From: CAIWHR01 sp963836265 | GTDB lineage: Bacteria > Pseudomonadota > Gammaproteobacteria > Burkholderiales > Casimicrobiaceae | Reading direction: 5' to 3' | DNA length: 64,000 bases | Assembly (NCBI GenBank): GCA_963836265.1 | Contig: CAWIIO010000006.1 | Location: forward strand, 806,001-870,000 | Shown here: positions 52,184 through 61,097 of the stretch, piece after piece | Layout: each line of letters starts with the position of its first letter | Position numbering within the stretch: the stretch's first letter is position 1 | The notes under the pieces: generated by a model | The model's input: only the letters and a program-made list of their open reading frames with translations | Databases searched by the model: none | Told to the model about the DNA's origin: nothing | Program-made: the position numbers and the translations under genes

Positions 52184-52654
52184 TCATCCGCGCCGGATCA
52201 GCTCGTCCGCCTTGCCCACGCGGAAGCCGCCCGACGCCGTGAAGAAGCCGGGCTTCGTGATGTCGGCGAGCTTGGGCATCGCCTTGCCGCCGTACGGATC
52301 AATCGAGCCTTCCGCGGTCATGCGCGTCGGGAACTTGAAGCGCTTGATCCCGCCGTTTCGGAACTTGATCGTCCACATGATCGAATCCGATCCGCGCAGC
52401 GGCTGGACCGACCCACCGAGCGGCACGATGTCGGCATAGTGCCGGACCTCGATGGCGTTCTGCGGGCAGATCTTCACGCAGGAATAGCACTCCCAGCACT
52501 GCTCCGGCTCCTGGTTGTAGGCCTTCATCGGGTGGCTCGTCACGGAGCCGTCCTTGTCGAGCATCATCAGATCGTGCGGGCAGATGTACATGCAGGCGGT
52601 CTTGTCCTGCCCCTTGCAGCCATCGCACTTGTCGGTGCGTACGAATGTCGGCAT
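52184..52654 (-). CDS. aprB: Adenylylsulfate (APS) reductase beta subunit
   Basis: A 156-residue iron-sulfur subunit. Cluster I ligands are in CDGCKGQDKTACMYICP and cluster II in CWECYSCVKICP. The C-terminal tail (about 105-156) is the one that wraps AprA. A near-perfect AGGAGG site precedes the ATG on the minus strand. It passes electrons between the AprA flavin and the Qmo/Hdr complex encoded nearby. Confidence 0.96.
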   Translation of the reverse strand: MPTFVRTDKCDGCKGQDKTACMYICPHDLMMLDKDGSVTSHPMKAYNQEPEQCWECYSCVKICPQNAIEVRHYADIVPLGGSVQPLRGSDSIMWTIKFRNGGIKRFKFPTRMTAEGSIDPYGGKAMPKLADITKPGFFTASGGFRVGKADELIRRG

Positions 52655-52705
52655 GCTTACCTCCTCATCAACGTCAAATCAAAAAGCCTCAAATCTCTAT
52701 CGCAG

Positions 52706-53920
52706 TCATCGCGCCGAGTGACCGGCGAGCTTCACTTCAACCTTCTGCGACGCATCGAGCCCCGCGTAGTACTCGCGCAAAATCGCGAGCACTTCCGGCC
52801 GGCTGAATTCGGGCGGCACCTCGGAGCCTTCGGAGAGCCACTTGCGCAGCTTCGTCCCCGACACGAGGAGCCGGTCGGCGTCGTCGTGCGGACACGTGCG
52901 CGCGGACGCCATGCCGCCGCATTTGTAGCACCAGAACGTCCAGTCGATCTTGAGCGGCTGCGTCTCGAGCGCGCCCTTCGGGATCTGGTCGAAGATGTGA
53001 TGCGCGTCGAACGGTCCGTAATAGCTACCGACGCCCGCATGGTCGCGGCCGACGATCTGGTGCGAGCAGCCGTAGTTCTGGCGGAATAGCGCGTGCAGCA
53101 GCGCCTCGCGCGGACCGGCATAGCGCATGTCGAGCGGATAGCCGGCCTGCACGACGGTCTTCTGTACGAAGTATTTCTCGGCCAGCACGGCAATCGCCTT
53201 CGTTCGAACCTCCGCGGGAATGTCGCCAGGCTTCAACGCGCCCAGCAGCGAATGGACGAGCACCCCGTCGCACACCTCGATCGCCACCTTGGCCAGGTAC
53301 TCGTGCGAGCGATGCATCGGGTTCCGCGTCTGGAAGGCGGCGATCTTCGACCATCCGAGAGCGGTGAACAGCGCGCGAGTCTGCGCGGGCGTCATGAAGA
53401 GCGCACGGTATTTGGCGGCGAACTCGCCCGTCGACAGCACCTTGACCGGTCCGGCAAGGTTGACGTCGCCTTGCTCCATCACGAGCTTGACACCGGGGTG
53501 CTCGACATCGGTCGTCCGGAACACCGTCGCGCACTCGTGGGCCTTGTCGATCGCGTATTTCTCGGTGACCTTCATCGTCGCGAGGAGGGCGCCATCGTCG
53601 GGATCGACAAGCGCGATGTCGCGGCCGGTGACGATCGTCGCGGCGGGCGCCTTGTCGGCCGAAAGCGTGATGGGGATCGGCCAGAACAGCCCGCTCGCCG
53701 TCTTCATGCCGTCGCAAACGCCTTGCCAATCCGCGTGCGTCATGAAGCCCTCGAGCGGTGTGAAACCGCCGATGCCGAGCATCACGATGTCGCCCTTTTC
53801 TCGCGAGCTGACGCGGAGCTTCGGCAGCGCCATCGCGCGGCGCCGTTCGGCGGCGAGGGCGTCGCCCGTCAAAAGCAGCGGGCGCAGATCGCCGCCGCCA
53901 TGCGGATTAACGAGCGGCAT
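52706..53920 (-). CDS. sat: Sulfate adenylyltransferase (dissimilatory ATP sulfurylase)
   Basis: A 404-residue enzyme that here most likely runs from APS and pyrophosphate to sulfate and ATP, giving substrate-level phosphorylation. The HxxH-type motif QTRNPMHRSHE and GRDHAGVGSYYG are intact. A cysteine cluster (CYKCGGMASARTCPH) matches the zinc site of single-domain Sat from sulfur oxidisers and sulfate reducers. GGAGAC lies eight bases before the ATG. It is the first gene of sat-aprB-aprA and has a separate promoter candidate upstream. Confidence 0.96.
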   Translation of the reverse strand: MPLVNPHGGGDLRPLLLTGDALAAERRRAMALPKLRVSSREKGDIVMLGIGGFTPLEGFMTHADWQGVCDGMKTASGLFWPIPITLSADKAPAATIVTGRDIALVDPDDGALLATMKVTEKYAIDKAHECATVFRTTDVEHPGVKLVMEQGDVNLAGPVKVLSTGEFAAKYRALFMTPAQTRALFTALGWSKIAAFQTRNPMHRSHEYLAKVAIEVCDGVLVHSLLGALKPGDIPAEVRTKAIAVLAEKYFVQKTVVQAGYPLDMRYAGPREALLHALFRQNYGCSHQIVGRDHAGVGSYYGPFDAHHIFDQIPKGALETQPLKIDWTFWCYKCGGMASARTCPHDDADRLLVSGTKLRKWLSEGSEVPPEFSRPEVLAILREYYAGLDASQKVEVKLAGHSAR

Positions 53921-54012
53921 GATGGCTGTCTCCAGTGCATCGGGCAGGGCGGGCGGGCGAGGTGAGGCGGCGGGCCCGCGGGCGCCTTATGCCCCATCGT
54001 ACTAACCTAATA

Positions 54013-54053
54013 ACCATAGTCCTTTCGGGCAAAAAAAACTTGATCCACGTTAA
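54013..54053 (-). promoter_or_regulatory. FNR-like box and -10 element for sat-aprBA
   Basis: TTGATCCACGTTAA (54040-54053) matches the FNR/Anr consensus TTGAT-N4-ATCAA in 8 of 10 positions. On the minus strand TATGGT (54018-54013) is a fair -10, predicting a start near 54006. The box centre is then about 40-41 bases upstream, the class II activator position. It lies between the soeC stop and sat. Confidence 0.5.
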
Positions 54054-54055
54054 CG

Positions 54056-55036
54056 TCATGCGACGGCCTGGTAATAGAGGTTCTGCGGATGGTTCGCCTG
54101 CGCGAAGAAGAACCATCGCTCGGCGAGGAGGCCGAGGTATTGAACGACGAACGCCGCCAGCAGCGCCGGCATTGCCGCGCCGTGCCAGCCGGCGGCGAGC
54201 AGCACCAGCGGGATGGCGAAGGCGGCGAGCAAAAAGATCCATTTGACCGACCGCAAGACCGGCATCGTCTCGCCGTGAAAGAACTCCCGCGTGTTGAACG
54301 AGCCGCCCATGAATCCCATCGATTTCTGGACAATCCGCGGGTGCTTGATGCCGAGGGCGGTCTGCAGCGTCGACTTCGGCTTCAGGCGCTGGTTGCGGAC
54401 GAGCGATGCCCCGCGGCTCGCGAATCCCAGCAGCGTCAGAACGATCGCCCAGCCGGCAAGGAAGCGGGTCACGTCGGGGGCGACCCAGCTCGAGAACGCG
54501 GCGGCGAGCGTGAAGCCGGACGCCCCGCCGAGCAGGATGAAGTTCGCCACCGTCAGCGGGCTCGCCCATTCGCGCAGGAAGGCGAGGCACGCGTAGATCA
54601 TCGCCGTGCAGACGAAGAGGGCGAAGGCGAGGACGGTCGCGATGATTCCGAGGACGACGGTCGCGTCGATTGCGGCCCCTGAGGGCAGCGTCCAAAGGAC
54701 CGGCTGAAAGCGCAGCAGATGCGCGACACCGAAGGGCAGCACGACGCCCACGAATGCCGGCAGCACGATCACCTCCCGAGAGAGCCAAGACGTGCGCCAT
54801 TTCGCGGCAGCCCGCCAAGCGCGTTCGGGTCGCCCGAGGTGGAAGAACGACGCGATGAGACCGGCGATCAGGAAGACGAGCGCGATGACGCTGCCGTACG
54901 CGTAAAACGCGCGCCCATCCTGCGGCGGCAGCAGGCCGGCGAGCGCGTAGAGCTGGACGGTGAAAAGCGCGAGGAAAAGCCCCTGGCCGACGCCGATCAG
55001 CGTGGTGAGGAAGAGGACTGAGAAATCGGGTCTCAT
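54056..55036 (-). CDS. soeC: Sulfite dehydrogenase membrane subunit SoeC (NrfD/DmsC-type)
   Basis: A 326-residue integral membrane protein with about eight helices; FFHLGRPERAWRA and WLSREV are DmsC-family signatures for the quinone-site anchor. It accepts electrons from SoeB and reduces quinone. It follows soeB by 16 bases and soeA-soeB overlap, giving a three-gene unit. A thiosulfate/polysulfide reductase anchor would look similar; the cytoplasmic catalytic subunit and the sat-apr context favour SoeC. Confidence 0.85.
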   Translation of the reverse strand: MRPDFSVLFLTTLIGVGQGLFLALFTVQLYALAGLLPPQDGRAFYAYGSVIALVFLIAGLIASFFHLGRPERAWRAAAKWRTSWLSREVIVLPAFVGVVLPFGVAHLLRFQPVLWTLPSGAAIDATVVLGIIATVLAFALFVCTAMIYACLAFLREWASPLTVANFILLGGASGFTLAAAFSSWVAPDVTRFLAGWAIVLTLLGFASRGASLVRNQRLKPKSTLQTALGIKHPRIVQKSMGFMGGSFNTREFFHGETMPVLRSVKWIFLLAAFAIPLVLLAAGWHGAAMPALLAAFVVQYLGLLAERWFFFAQANHPQNLYYQAVA

Positions 55037-55052
55037 CTCGACGAATCTCGCA

Positions 55053-55784
55053 TCACCAGGACATCACATCGTCGAGCGAGGGTTCCGACTTGGCCGGCTT
55101 GGGCAGCAGCCCGTCGACCTTCAGCGGGTTGTCGACGCGGGTCAGCTCGTCTTCGTGGATGTGCATCGGCGTCTTGCGCCGGGGCAGATAGTGGTTCGAC
55201 GGATGCGTTCCCCATTCCGGCATCAGCGCGTAGCCGGCGTTTTCGCGGATCGCCTGCGAGACGACCGAGTCCGGATCGTGGATGTCGCCGAAGAGGCGCG
55301 CCGACGTCGGGCAGGCCATCACGCACGCCGGCTTGCGCTCGGCTTCGGCCAATGCGGGATCGTAGATCCGGTCGACGCACAGCGTGCACTTGGTCATCAC
55401 CTTGCGCTCCGGATCGATCTCGCGCACGCCGTAGGGGCACGCCCACGAGCAGTACTTGCAGCCGATGCACTTGTCGTAGTCGACGAGGACGATGCCGTCG
55501 GAGGCGCGCTTGTAGCTCGCTCCCGTCGGGCACACGGGAACGCACGGCGGATCCTCGCAATGGAGGCAAGATTTGGGGAAATGAACCGTCTGCGTGTTCG
55601 GGTATTCGCCGACCTCGAATGTCTGCACGCGGTTGAAGAACGCGCCAGTCGGGTCCTTCCCGTAGGGCTCGAAATCGGCGAGCGGTCCGGCCGAGCCCGA
55701 CGTGTTCCACTGCTTACAAGAGGTAACGCAGGCGTGGCAACCGACGCACACGTTGAGATCAATGACGAGCGCAAGCTGGGTCAC
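55053..55784 (-). CDS. soeB: Sulfite dehydrogenase iron-sulfur subunit SoeB
   Basis: A 243-residue four-cluster ferredoxin-like subunit. Four cysteine groups are seen: CVGCHACVTSCK, CLHCEDPPCVPVCP, CIGCKYCSWACP and CTLCVDRI ... CVMACP. The start is a GTG at 55784 overlapping the soeA stop (GTGA), because TQLALVIDLNVCVGC is the normal N-terminus; no twin-arginine leader is present. It relays electrons from the molybdenum subunit to SoeC. Confidence 0.88.
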   Translation of the reverse strand: MTQLALVIDLNVCVGCHACVTSCKQWNTSGSAGPLADFEPYGKDPTGAFFNRVQTFEVGEYPNTQTVHFPKSCLHCEDPPCVPVCPTGASYKRASDGIVLVDYDKCIGCKYCSWACPYGVREIDPERKVMTKCTLCVDRIYDPALAEAERKPACVMACPTSARLFGDIHDPDSVVSQAIRENAGYALMPEWGTHPSNHYLPRRKTPMHIHEDELTRVDNPLKVDGLLPKPAKSEPSLDDVMSW

Positions 55785-58681
55785 GAGATACGACCCGCAA
55801 AGTAAGCGCGCCGGCGCGGCGTCGTGCCCGCACCCGGGGCCGCCGGCACCGCCGCGAATTGCGGCCACGTCGCCCTGGGCTCATCGGGGTCGGCCGGGTA
55901 AATCCGCACGCGGACGTCGTACCACGCCGCCTGTCCGGTAACCGGGTCCGAGTTGGAAATCGGTCCGTGCGCCGATGGTCCTGGCAGTTCCTCGGAAATG
56001 AGATGGTTCAACAGGAACCCGCGTTGCGATTCGTTGGCATCGGGGGACAGCCGCCAGGCGCCGGCCGCCTTGCCGATCGCGTTCCACGTCCACACGGTGC
56101 CGGGTTCGACTGCCTCCGAGTAGCTGCACAGGCAACGCACCTTTCCCCAAGGCGATTCGACCCACATCCAGCCACCGTCGTCGATGCCGGCAGTGCGCGC
56201 GACCTTCGGGTTGACGAACAGATGGTTGTGCGCGTGGATCTGGCGCAGCCATGCATTCTGCGAATCCCACGAGTGATACATCGCCATCGGGCGTTGCGTC
56301 ACAGCGTTGAGCGGGAACTTGTGCAGGTCGGATTGCTGCGCTTCCAGCGGCTCGTAGTAGAACGGCAACGGATCGAAGTAGGTTTCGATCCGTTTGCGCA
56401 AATGGTCCGGCGGTTTTCGCGACATTCCCCTGCCTTGCGCGGCCAGGCGAAACTTCTGCAGCACTTCGGAGTAGAGGTGGATCAGGATCGGCTCGGCATA
56501 GCGCTGGATCCGCATCCGCTGCGACCATTCGAGGTAGCCCTTGTTCCAGTTGCGCATGTACTGGTAGGACGGCGGGAGCTTGTAGTGGTAGACGCAGTTG
56601 TTGTGCGCGTACATCTCCCACTGCCGCGGGTTGGGCTCGCCGCGCATGAACTTCTCGCCGCCCTTGCCGCGCCAGCCGGCAAGAAACCCGATTCCGGATC
56701 CCGGCTCGGTCTCGTAATTGACGACGAAGTCCGGGTAATCCCGAAACTTGCGCGTGCCGTCCGGCCGAACGAACGCGGGGAACTTGAGGCGGCCGGCGAG
56801 CTCGATCAGCACTTCCTGGAACGGCTTGCATTCACCGGTCGGCGGAACGACGGGAATGCGCACCGAATCGATGGGGCCGTCGAATTCCGAAATCGGCCGG
56901 TCGAGCATCGACATCACGTCGTGGCGCTCGAGGTACGTCGTGTCGGGGAGCACGAGATCGGCGAACGCCGTCATCTCGGACTGGAACGCGTCGCAGACGA
57001 CGATGAACGGGATCTTGTACTCGCCATCCTCGCGCCTGTCGTTCAGCATCTGGCGGACGTTCGCCGTGTTCATCGTCGAATTCCATGCCATGTTGGCCAT
57101 GAAGATCATCAGCGTGTCGATCGGGTACGGATCGCCGCGCCAGGCGTTGGTGATGACGTTGTGCATCATCCCGTGCACGGCGAGCGGGTACTCCCACGAG
57201 AACGCCTTGTCGATGCGCACCGGCGTGCCGTCGTCGTTGACGAAGAGATCGTCGGGCTCGGCGGGCCAGCCGAGACCCAGTCCGTCGAGCGGGTGATCGG
57301 GCTGGATCGCGAGCGGCGTGTTCGGCGTTTTCGCGCATGGCGGAATCGGCCGTGGAAACGGCGCCTTGTGCCGGAATCCGCCTGGCCGGTCGATGGTACC
57401 GAGGAGCGTCATCAGGATCGCGAGTGCGCGGATCGTGTGAAACCCGTTCGAGTGCGCGGCGAGCCCGCGCATGGCGTGGAATGCCACCGGATTGCCGGTG
57501 ACGGTGTCGTGCTCCTTGCCCCACATGTCGGTCCAGGGAATCGGCAGCTCGATCTTCGCGTCGCGCGCGGTGATGCCCATTTCGTGCGCGAGGCGGCGGA
57601 TCGCCTCGGCGGGAATTCCCGTGATACCGGCCGCCCATTCGGGCGTGCAGTTGTCGACGCGCTCCTTCAGAAGCTGGAACGCCGGCTTGACGGCGGTCCC
57701 ATCGGCCAGCCGGAACTCGCCCAGCAGGAACGGGTCGGTGCTCTCGCTGTGCGTAACGACGGGGCGGTTCGTCGCGCGGTCCCACCACAGCTTGTTCTGC
57801 GGATCGAAGCAGCCTTCTTCCTTCGGCACTTCGGTGCGAACGAACATGCCGAACTCGTCGTTCGCCGCATTCACGTTCACGAGCTGCCCGGCGTTGGTAT
57901 AGCGGACGAGGAACTCGCGGTCGTAGAGCCCGAGTGCGATCAGCTCGTGAATCAGCGCGAGCAGCAAGGCGCCGTCGGTGCCCGGCTTGATCGGCAGCCA
58001 GTCGTCGGCGATTGCGGAATAGCCGGTGCGGATCGGGTTGATAGAGATGAACCGCCCGCCGTCGCGCTTGAACTTCGAAATCGCGATCTTGAGCGGATTC
58101 GAGTGGTGGTCCTCGGCCGTGCCGATCATCACGAACAGCTTCGCGCGCTCGAGGTCCGGGCCGCCGAACTCCCAGAACGAGCCGCCGATCGTGTAGATCA
58201 TCCCGGCCGCCATGTTGACCGAGCAGAACCCGCCGTGCGCAGCGTAGTTCGGCGTGCCGAACTGGCGCGCGAACAGACCCGTCAGCGCCTGCATCTGGTC
58301 GCGTCCCGTGAACAGCGCGAACTTCTTCGGATCGGTTGCGCGGATCTTCCCGAGACGCTCCGCCAGCATCGAGAACGCCTCGTCCCACGACACGGCGACG
58401 AACTCGCCCGCGCCGCGCTCGGCACCCGGTTTGCGCGCGAGCGGCTTGGTCAGGCGCGCCGGTGAATACTGCTTCATGATTCCCGACGAGCCTTTCGCGC
58501 AGATGACACCGCGGTTCAGCGGATGGTCGGGGTTTCCTTCGATGTAGCGAACCTCGCCGTCACGCAAATGCACGCGAATGCCGCACCGGCACGCGCACAT
58601 GTAGCAGGTCGTGTTGCGCGTTTGCGTCGTCGCGTCGGGCAGGGGCGCAGTTCGCGGATCGTGAAGTGGGCGATCGGTCAT
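55781..58681 (-). CDS. soeA: Sulfite dehydrogenase molybdopterin subunit SoeA
   Basis: A 966-residue DMSO-reductase-family enzyme. The N-terminal [4Fe-4S] site is C26-x2-C29-x3-C33-x27-C61, and C153 (HGGFCSVN) is the likely molybdenum ligand. The N-terminus lacks a Tat signal, so it is cytoplasmic, as for SoeABC, which oxidises sulfite directly to sulfate. The ATG at 58681 was chosen because the sequence upstream in frame is not family-like. The gene diverges from a two-component system. Confidence 0.88.
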   Translation of the reverse strand: MTDRPLHDPRTAPLPDATTQTRNTTCYMCACRCGIRVHLRDGEVRYIEGNPDHPLNRGVICAKGSSGIMKQYSPARLTKPLARKPGAERGAGEFVAVSWDEAFSMLAERLGKIRATDPKKFALFTGRDQMQALTGLFARQFGTPNYAAHGGFCSVNMAAGMIYTIGGSFWEFGGPDLERAKLFVMIGTAEDHHSNPLKIAISKFKRDGGRFISINPIRTGYSAIADDWLPIKPGTDGALLLALIHELIALGLYDREFLVRYTNAGQLVNVNAANDEFGMFVRTEVPKEEGCFDPQNKLWWDRATNRPVVTHSESTDPFLLGEFRLADGTAVKPAFQLLKERVDNCTPEWAAGITGIPAEAIRRLAHEMGITARDAKIELPIPWTDMWGKEHDTVTGNPVAFHAMRGLAAHSNGFHTIRALAILMTLLGTIDRPGGFRHKAPFPRPIPPCAKTPNTPLAIQPDHPLDGLGLGWPAEPDDLFVNDDGTPVRIDKAFSWEYPLAVHGMMHNVITNAWRGDPYPIDTLMIFMANMAWNSTMNTANVRQMLNDRREDGEYKIPFIVVCDAFQSEMTAFADLVLPDTTYLERHDVMSMLDRPISEFDGPIDSVRIPVVPPTGECKPFQEVLIELAGRLKFPAFVRPDGTRKFRDYPDFVVNYETEPGSGIGFLAGWRGKGGEKFMRGEPNPRQWEMYAHNNCVYHYKLPPSYQYMRNWNKGYLEWSQRMRIQRYAEPILIHLYSEVLQKFRLAAQGRGMSRKPPDHLRKRIETYFDPLPFYYEPLEAQQSDLHKFPLNAVTQRPMAMYHSWDSQNAWLRQIHAHNHLFVNPKVARTAGIDDGGWMWVESPWGKVRCLCSYSEAVEPGTVWTWNAIGKAAGAWRLSPDANESQRGFLLNHLISEELPGPSAHGPISNSDPVTGQAAWYDVRVRIYPADPDEPRATWPQFAAVPAAPGAGTTPRRRAYFAGRIS

Positions 58682-58994
58682 GAAGTGGCTGCGGGTCCGG
58701 AGAGCGCGGGAGGAAGCGGGATTCGCGGCACATGGCAACACACCACCCTTCCCATCTCCCGGGCAGCCTCCATTACGGCAAAGTGGGTGTTTGGTGTCTA
58801 TAGCCACCCCGGGGGAGACGCGGATACTCCGGATGGGTGATTCGGGGAGGCGATTCGATGAAACGGCGCGTTCCTTGCGCGTCCCGGGGGCTGGGCCCAT
58901 AATTTTGCCGAGGGAGCAGCCCGTGTGCGCGAGTTGCTTGAGCTCAGAGAAGCGACGACGGCGCACGTTTCGGACGAGGAGGAGAGACATCGTC
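58682..58994. other. 313-bp divergent region between soeA and the histidine kinase
   Basis: No gene is needed here, though the kinase frame stays open through it. It holds the kinase promoter (58875-58903). On the soeA side a TATAGA box (near 58797-58802, minus strand) lies 116 bases from the start codon with no matching -35, consistent with activator-dependent transcription. Repeated GTGTTTGGTGT-like sequence flanks it. Confidence 0.55.
58875..58903 (+). promoter_or_regulatory. Promoter for the two-component system
   Basis: TTGCGC (58875-58880) and CATAAT (58898-58903) have the optimal 17-base spacing. The predicted start near 58910 lies 13 bases before an in-frame GTG and 85 before the preferred ATG. 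Confidence 0.5.
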
Positions 58995-60203
58995 ATGCCG
59001 CAGCAGGCGGGACGCGCCCGCAAGGCAACGAGCCACGCCGGCGAAACGCCCGGGCCACCCGCTCGCGTCGCCCAGCGCGCAGACGCACCGTCCGTCGACG
59101 CCCCCGTGCCGGAGCTCGAGGCGGCGTTGTCGCCGATGCTCGAAGCCGTGGTTGGAATGGCAGGTGCGGCCGCGGGAGCCGTTCGCGTCGTCGCCGCGGA
59201 TGGCGTCCATCTCGAACCGGGCATCGCGTTCGGCCTGCCGGCGGGCATGGCTCGTACCGGCGCCGGCGCAATCGCGTTCTGGTGCGGCCGTTGCGACGAG
59301 GCGCGAAATCCCGACAGCGATTGCGTGAAGAGCCACCTGTGCGGGGCAGAAGACCGTTTCTCGATCGACCTCTCCGGCCCGGCGTGCCGTCACGTGGTCG
59401 CGGTGCCGTTACGGTTCCGGGGCGCGGCGGTGGGAACGCTGGACCTCATGTTTGAGCAGGAATGCGAGCTGCCGCCTGAAACGATGCCGCTGCTCCGCGC
59501 GACCGGCGAGCTGATCGGAGTCGCGCTGGAAAACGCGCGCCTCACTCGCGAGAACCTGCGGGCCAGTCTGATGCACGAGCGCCAGATGATGGCCAACGAG
59601 GTCCACGACTCGCTGGCGCAGGGCTTGACCTACATGCGCATGCGGATGAGCCTGTTGCGCGACGCGATCAAGCAGGGTGACGAGCTTCGCGCGTTCAAGT
59701 ATTGGAGCGACGTCGACGGCTCGCTCACCGATGCGCACCATCGGTTGCGCGAGCTCATCACCTATTTCCGCAGCCGGATGGATCCGCAGGGCCTGCAGCA
59801 CGCGCTCGCCGAGACCGCCGCGACCTATTTCGACCGCACGGGCGTCGCGCTCGCTTTCGACAATGCCGTTCCCGAGCTCAAGCTGCCGGTGGGACGCGAG
59901 GTCGAGGTGTTCCACATCGTGCAGGAAGCGCTCGCCAACGTGTCGCGGCATGCCAATGCGCGGCACGCACGGCTCGCGCTCGATCGCGCCGAAGGCGGGT
60001 ACGAGATCGTTGTCGAGGACGACGGCATCGGCATGCCGGCCGAATCCGCGAACAGCGAGTCGGGCCATTACGGGATCGCCATCATGCGGGAGCGTGCCCG
60101 GCGTATGGGCGGAGAGCTTTCGATCGAACCGGGGGCGCCTGCCGGGACGCGCGTGCGGCTTCGTTTTCCGGCGGTGCAACCGCAGCGCGAAGGCAGGTCA
60201 TGA
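58995..60203 (+). CDS. NarX/NreB-type sensor histidine kinase with a cysteine-rich GAF-like domain
   Basis: A 402-residue soluble kinase. A GAF-like sensor region (about residues 45-190) contains C97-x2-C100-x9-C110-x5-C116 and C131. A HisKA_3 dimerisation box follows with the phospho-acceptor H204 (EVHDSLAQGL), then a HATPase_c domain (VEDDGIGMP ... GHYGIAIMRERA). There are no membrane helices, so it senses a cytoplasmic cue. The ATG at 58995 follows GAGGAGAG; a GTG at 58923 after GAGGGAG would add a CASC-containing Arg-rich extension. It overlaps the regulator gene by four bases and diverges from soeABC. Confidence 0.85.
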   Translation: MPQQAGRARKATSHAGETPGPPARVAQRADAPSVDAPVPELEAALSPMLEAVVGMAGAAAGAVRVVAADGVHLEPGIAFGLPAGMARTGAGAIAFWCGRCDEARNPDSDCVKSHLCGAEDRFSIDLSGPACRHVVAVPLRFRGAAVGTLDLMFEQECELPPETMPLLRATGELIGVALENARLTRENLRASLMHERQMMANEVHDSLAQGLTYMRMRMSLLRDAIKQGDELRAFKYWSDVDGSLTDAHHRLRELITYFRSRMDPQGLQHALAETAATYFDRTGVALAFDNAVPELKLPVGREVEVFHIVQEALANVSRHANARHARLALDRAEGGYEIVVEDDGIGMPAESANSESGHYGIAIMRERARRMGGELSIEPGAPAGTRVRLRFPAVQPQREGRS

Positions 60204-60877
60204 GCGAAAACATTCATGTGGTCCTGATCGACGACCACGGCCTGTGTCGCCGCGGGCTCTCCGAGCTACTCGAGCAGCGCGCGAACATCAAGGTCAACGG
60301 AACGACCGGCAACCCCGACGAGGCCGTGCGGCTATTGCGTGAAACGCGGCCTGACCTCGCCGTCATGGACCTGCGCATGACCCCGACCGACGGCTTTACG
60401 CTGCTCACGCGGATCCGTGCCGAGGGCATCGACACCCCGGTCCTGGTGCTGACGATGAGCGACTCGCAGGAGGATCTCGCCCGGGCGTTCCGGGCCGGCG
60501 TCCGCGGGTACCTGCTGAAGGACATGGATCCGGACGATGTGATCGATGCGATCCGGCGAACGGCGCGCGGCGAAGTCGTCGTCGCGCCGATGATGGCGAT
60601 CAAGCTCGTCGACATGCTGCTGCCGGGCGAGCCGAAGAAGTCGCGAGACAGCTACATGAAGCAACTGACGGAGCGCGAGCGCGAGATTCTCCAGCACTTG
60701 TCCCGCGGCAAGAGCAACAAGGCGATCGCGCAGTCACTGGCGATCAGCCACGACACCGTCAAGCTGCACGTGCGGCACATCCTGTCGAAGCTGGGGCTCA
60801 CCTCGCGTGTGGAGGCTGCCGTGTTCGCCGTCGAGCACCGCGCGGCTTCCGATACGTCGCACCAGGCTTCGGGCTAG
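60200..60877 (+). CDS. NarL/FixJ-family response regulator
   Basis: A 225-residue two-domain regulator. The receiver has acidic residues D11/D12, phosphorylation site D57 (AVMDLRM) and the conserved lysine in GYLLKDMDP. The C-terminal LuxR-type helix-turn-helix (about 155-210) contains LTEREREILQHLSRGKSNKAIA. Its start overlaps the kinase stop, so it is the cognate partner. Likely targets are the divergent soe genes and perhaps sat-apr, by location only. A mobile-repeat end overlaps its stop codon. Confidence 0.9.
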   Translation: MSENIHVVLIDDHGLCRRGLSELLEQRANIKVNGTTGNPDEAVRLLRETRPDLAVMDLRMTPTDGFTLLTRIRAEGIDTPVLVLTMSDSQEDLARAFRAGVRGYLLKDMDPDDVIDAIRRTARGEVVVAPMMAIKLVDMLLPGEPKKSRDSYMKQLTEREREILQHLSRGKSNKAIAQSLAISHDTVKLHVRHILSKLGLTSRVEAAVFAVEHRAASDTSHQASG

Positions 60878-61038
60878 TGTACTGAGTCAGAAATTCACTC
60901 GATAGTTCGCGGCGAAATCGGGCGCCATGTCACGTTGCTCGACCTCGCCGTAGCACGGGCTACTGTCTCGGCCTCGCGCCTTGCCTGACACCCGATTTCA
61001 TCGGCTCCCTTATCTCGGAGCTTCTGACTCAGCACACT
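60876..61038. mobile_element. MITE-like element with 17-bp terminal inverted repeats
   Basis: Ends 60876-60892 (AGTGTACTGAGTCAGAA) and 61022-61038 are reverse complements with one mismatch. Sub-terminal GAAATCGGG-type sequence is also partly mirrored. The 163-bp interior has no coding capacity. The left end begins inside the response-regulator stop codon, suggesting insertion at or use as the gene's end. No transposase is in the window. Confidence 0.65.
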
Positions 61039-61097
61039 GGCGGCGCCTGCCGTCCCGGCAAACGCGGGGACGGAGCCCCTTCGTGCAGAGTTACCGG

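Noticed and set aside
55859..58465. 868-codon plus-strand open frame opposite soeA
   Set aside because: It is a shadow of the molybdopterin subunit gene; no domain or start signal supports it.
58680..58994. N-terminal extension of the histidine kinase
   Set aside because: The frame is open, but this stretch overlaps the soeA start and predicted promoters, and is Arg/Pro-rich without family resemblance; the ATG at 58995 has the best ribosome site. A GTG at 58923 remains possible.
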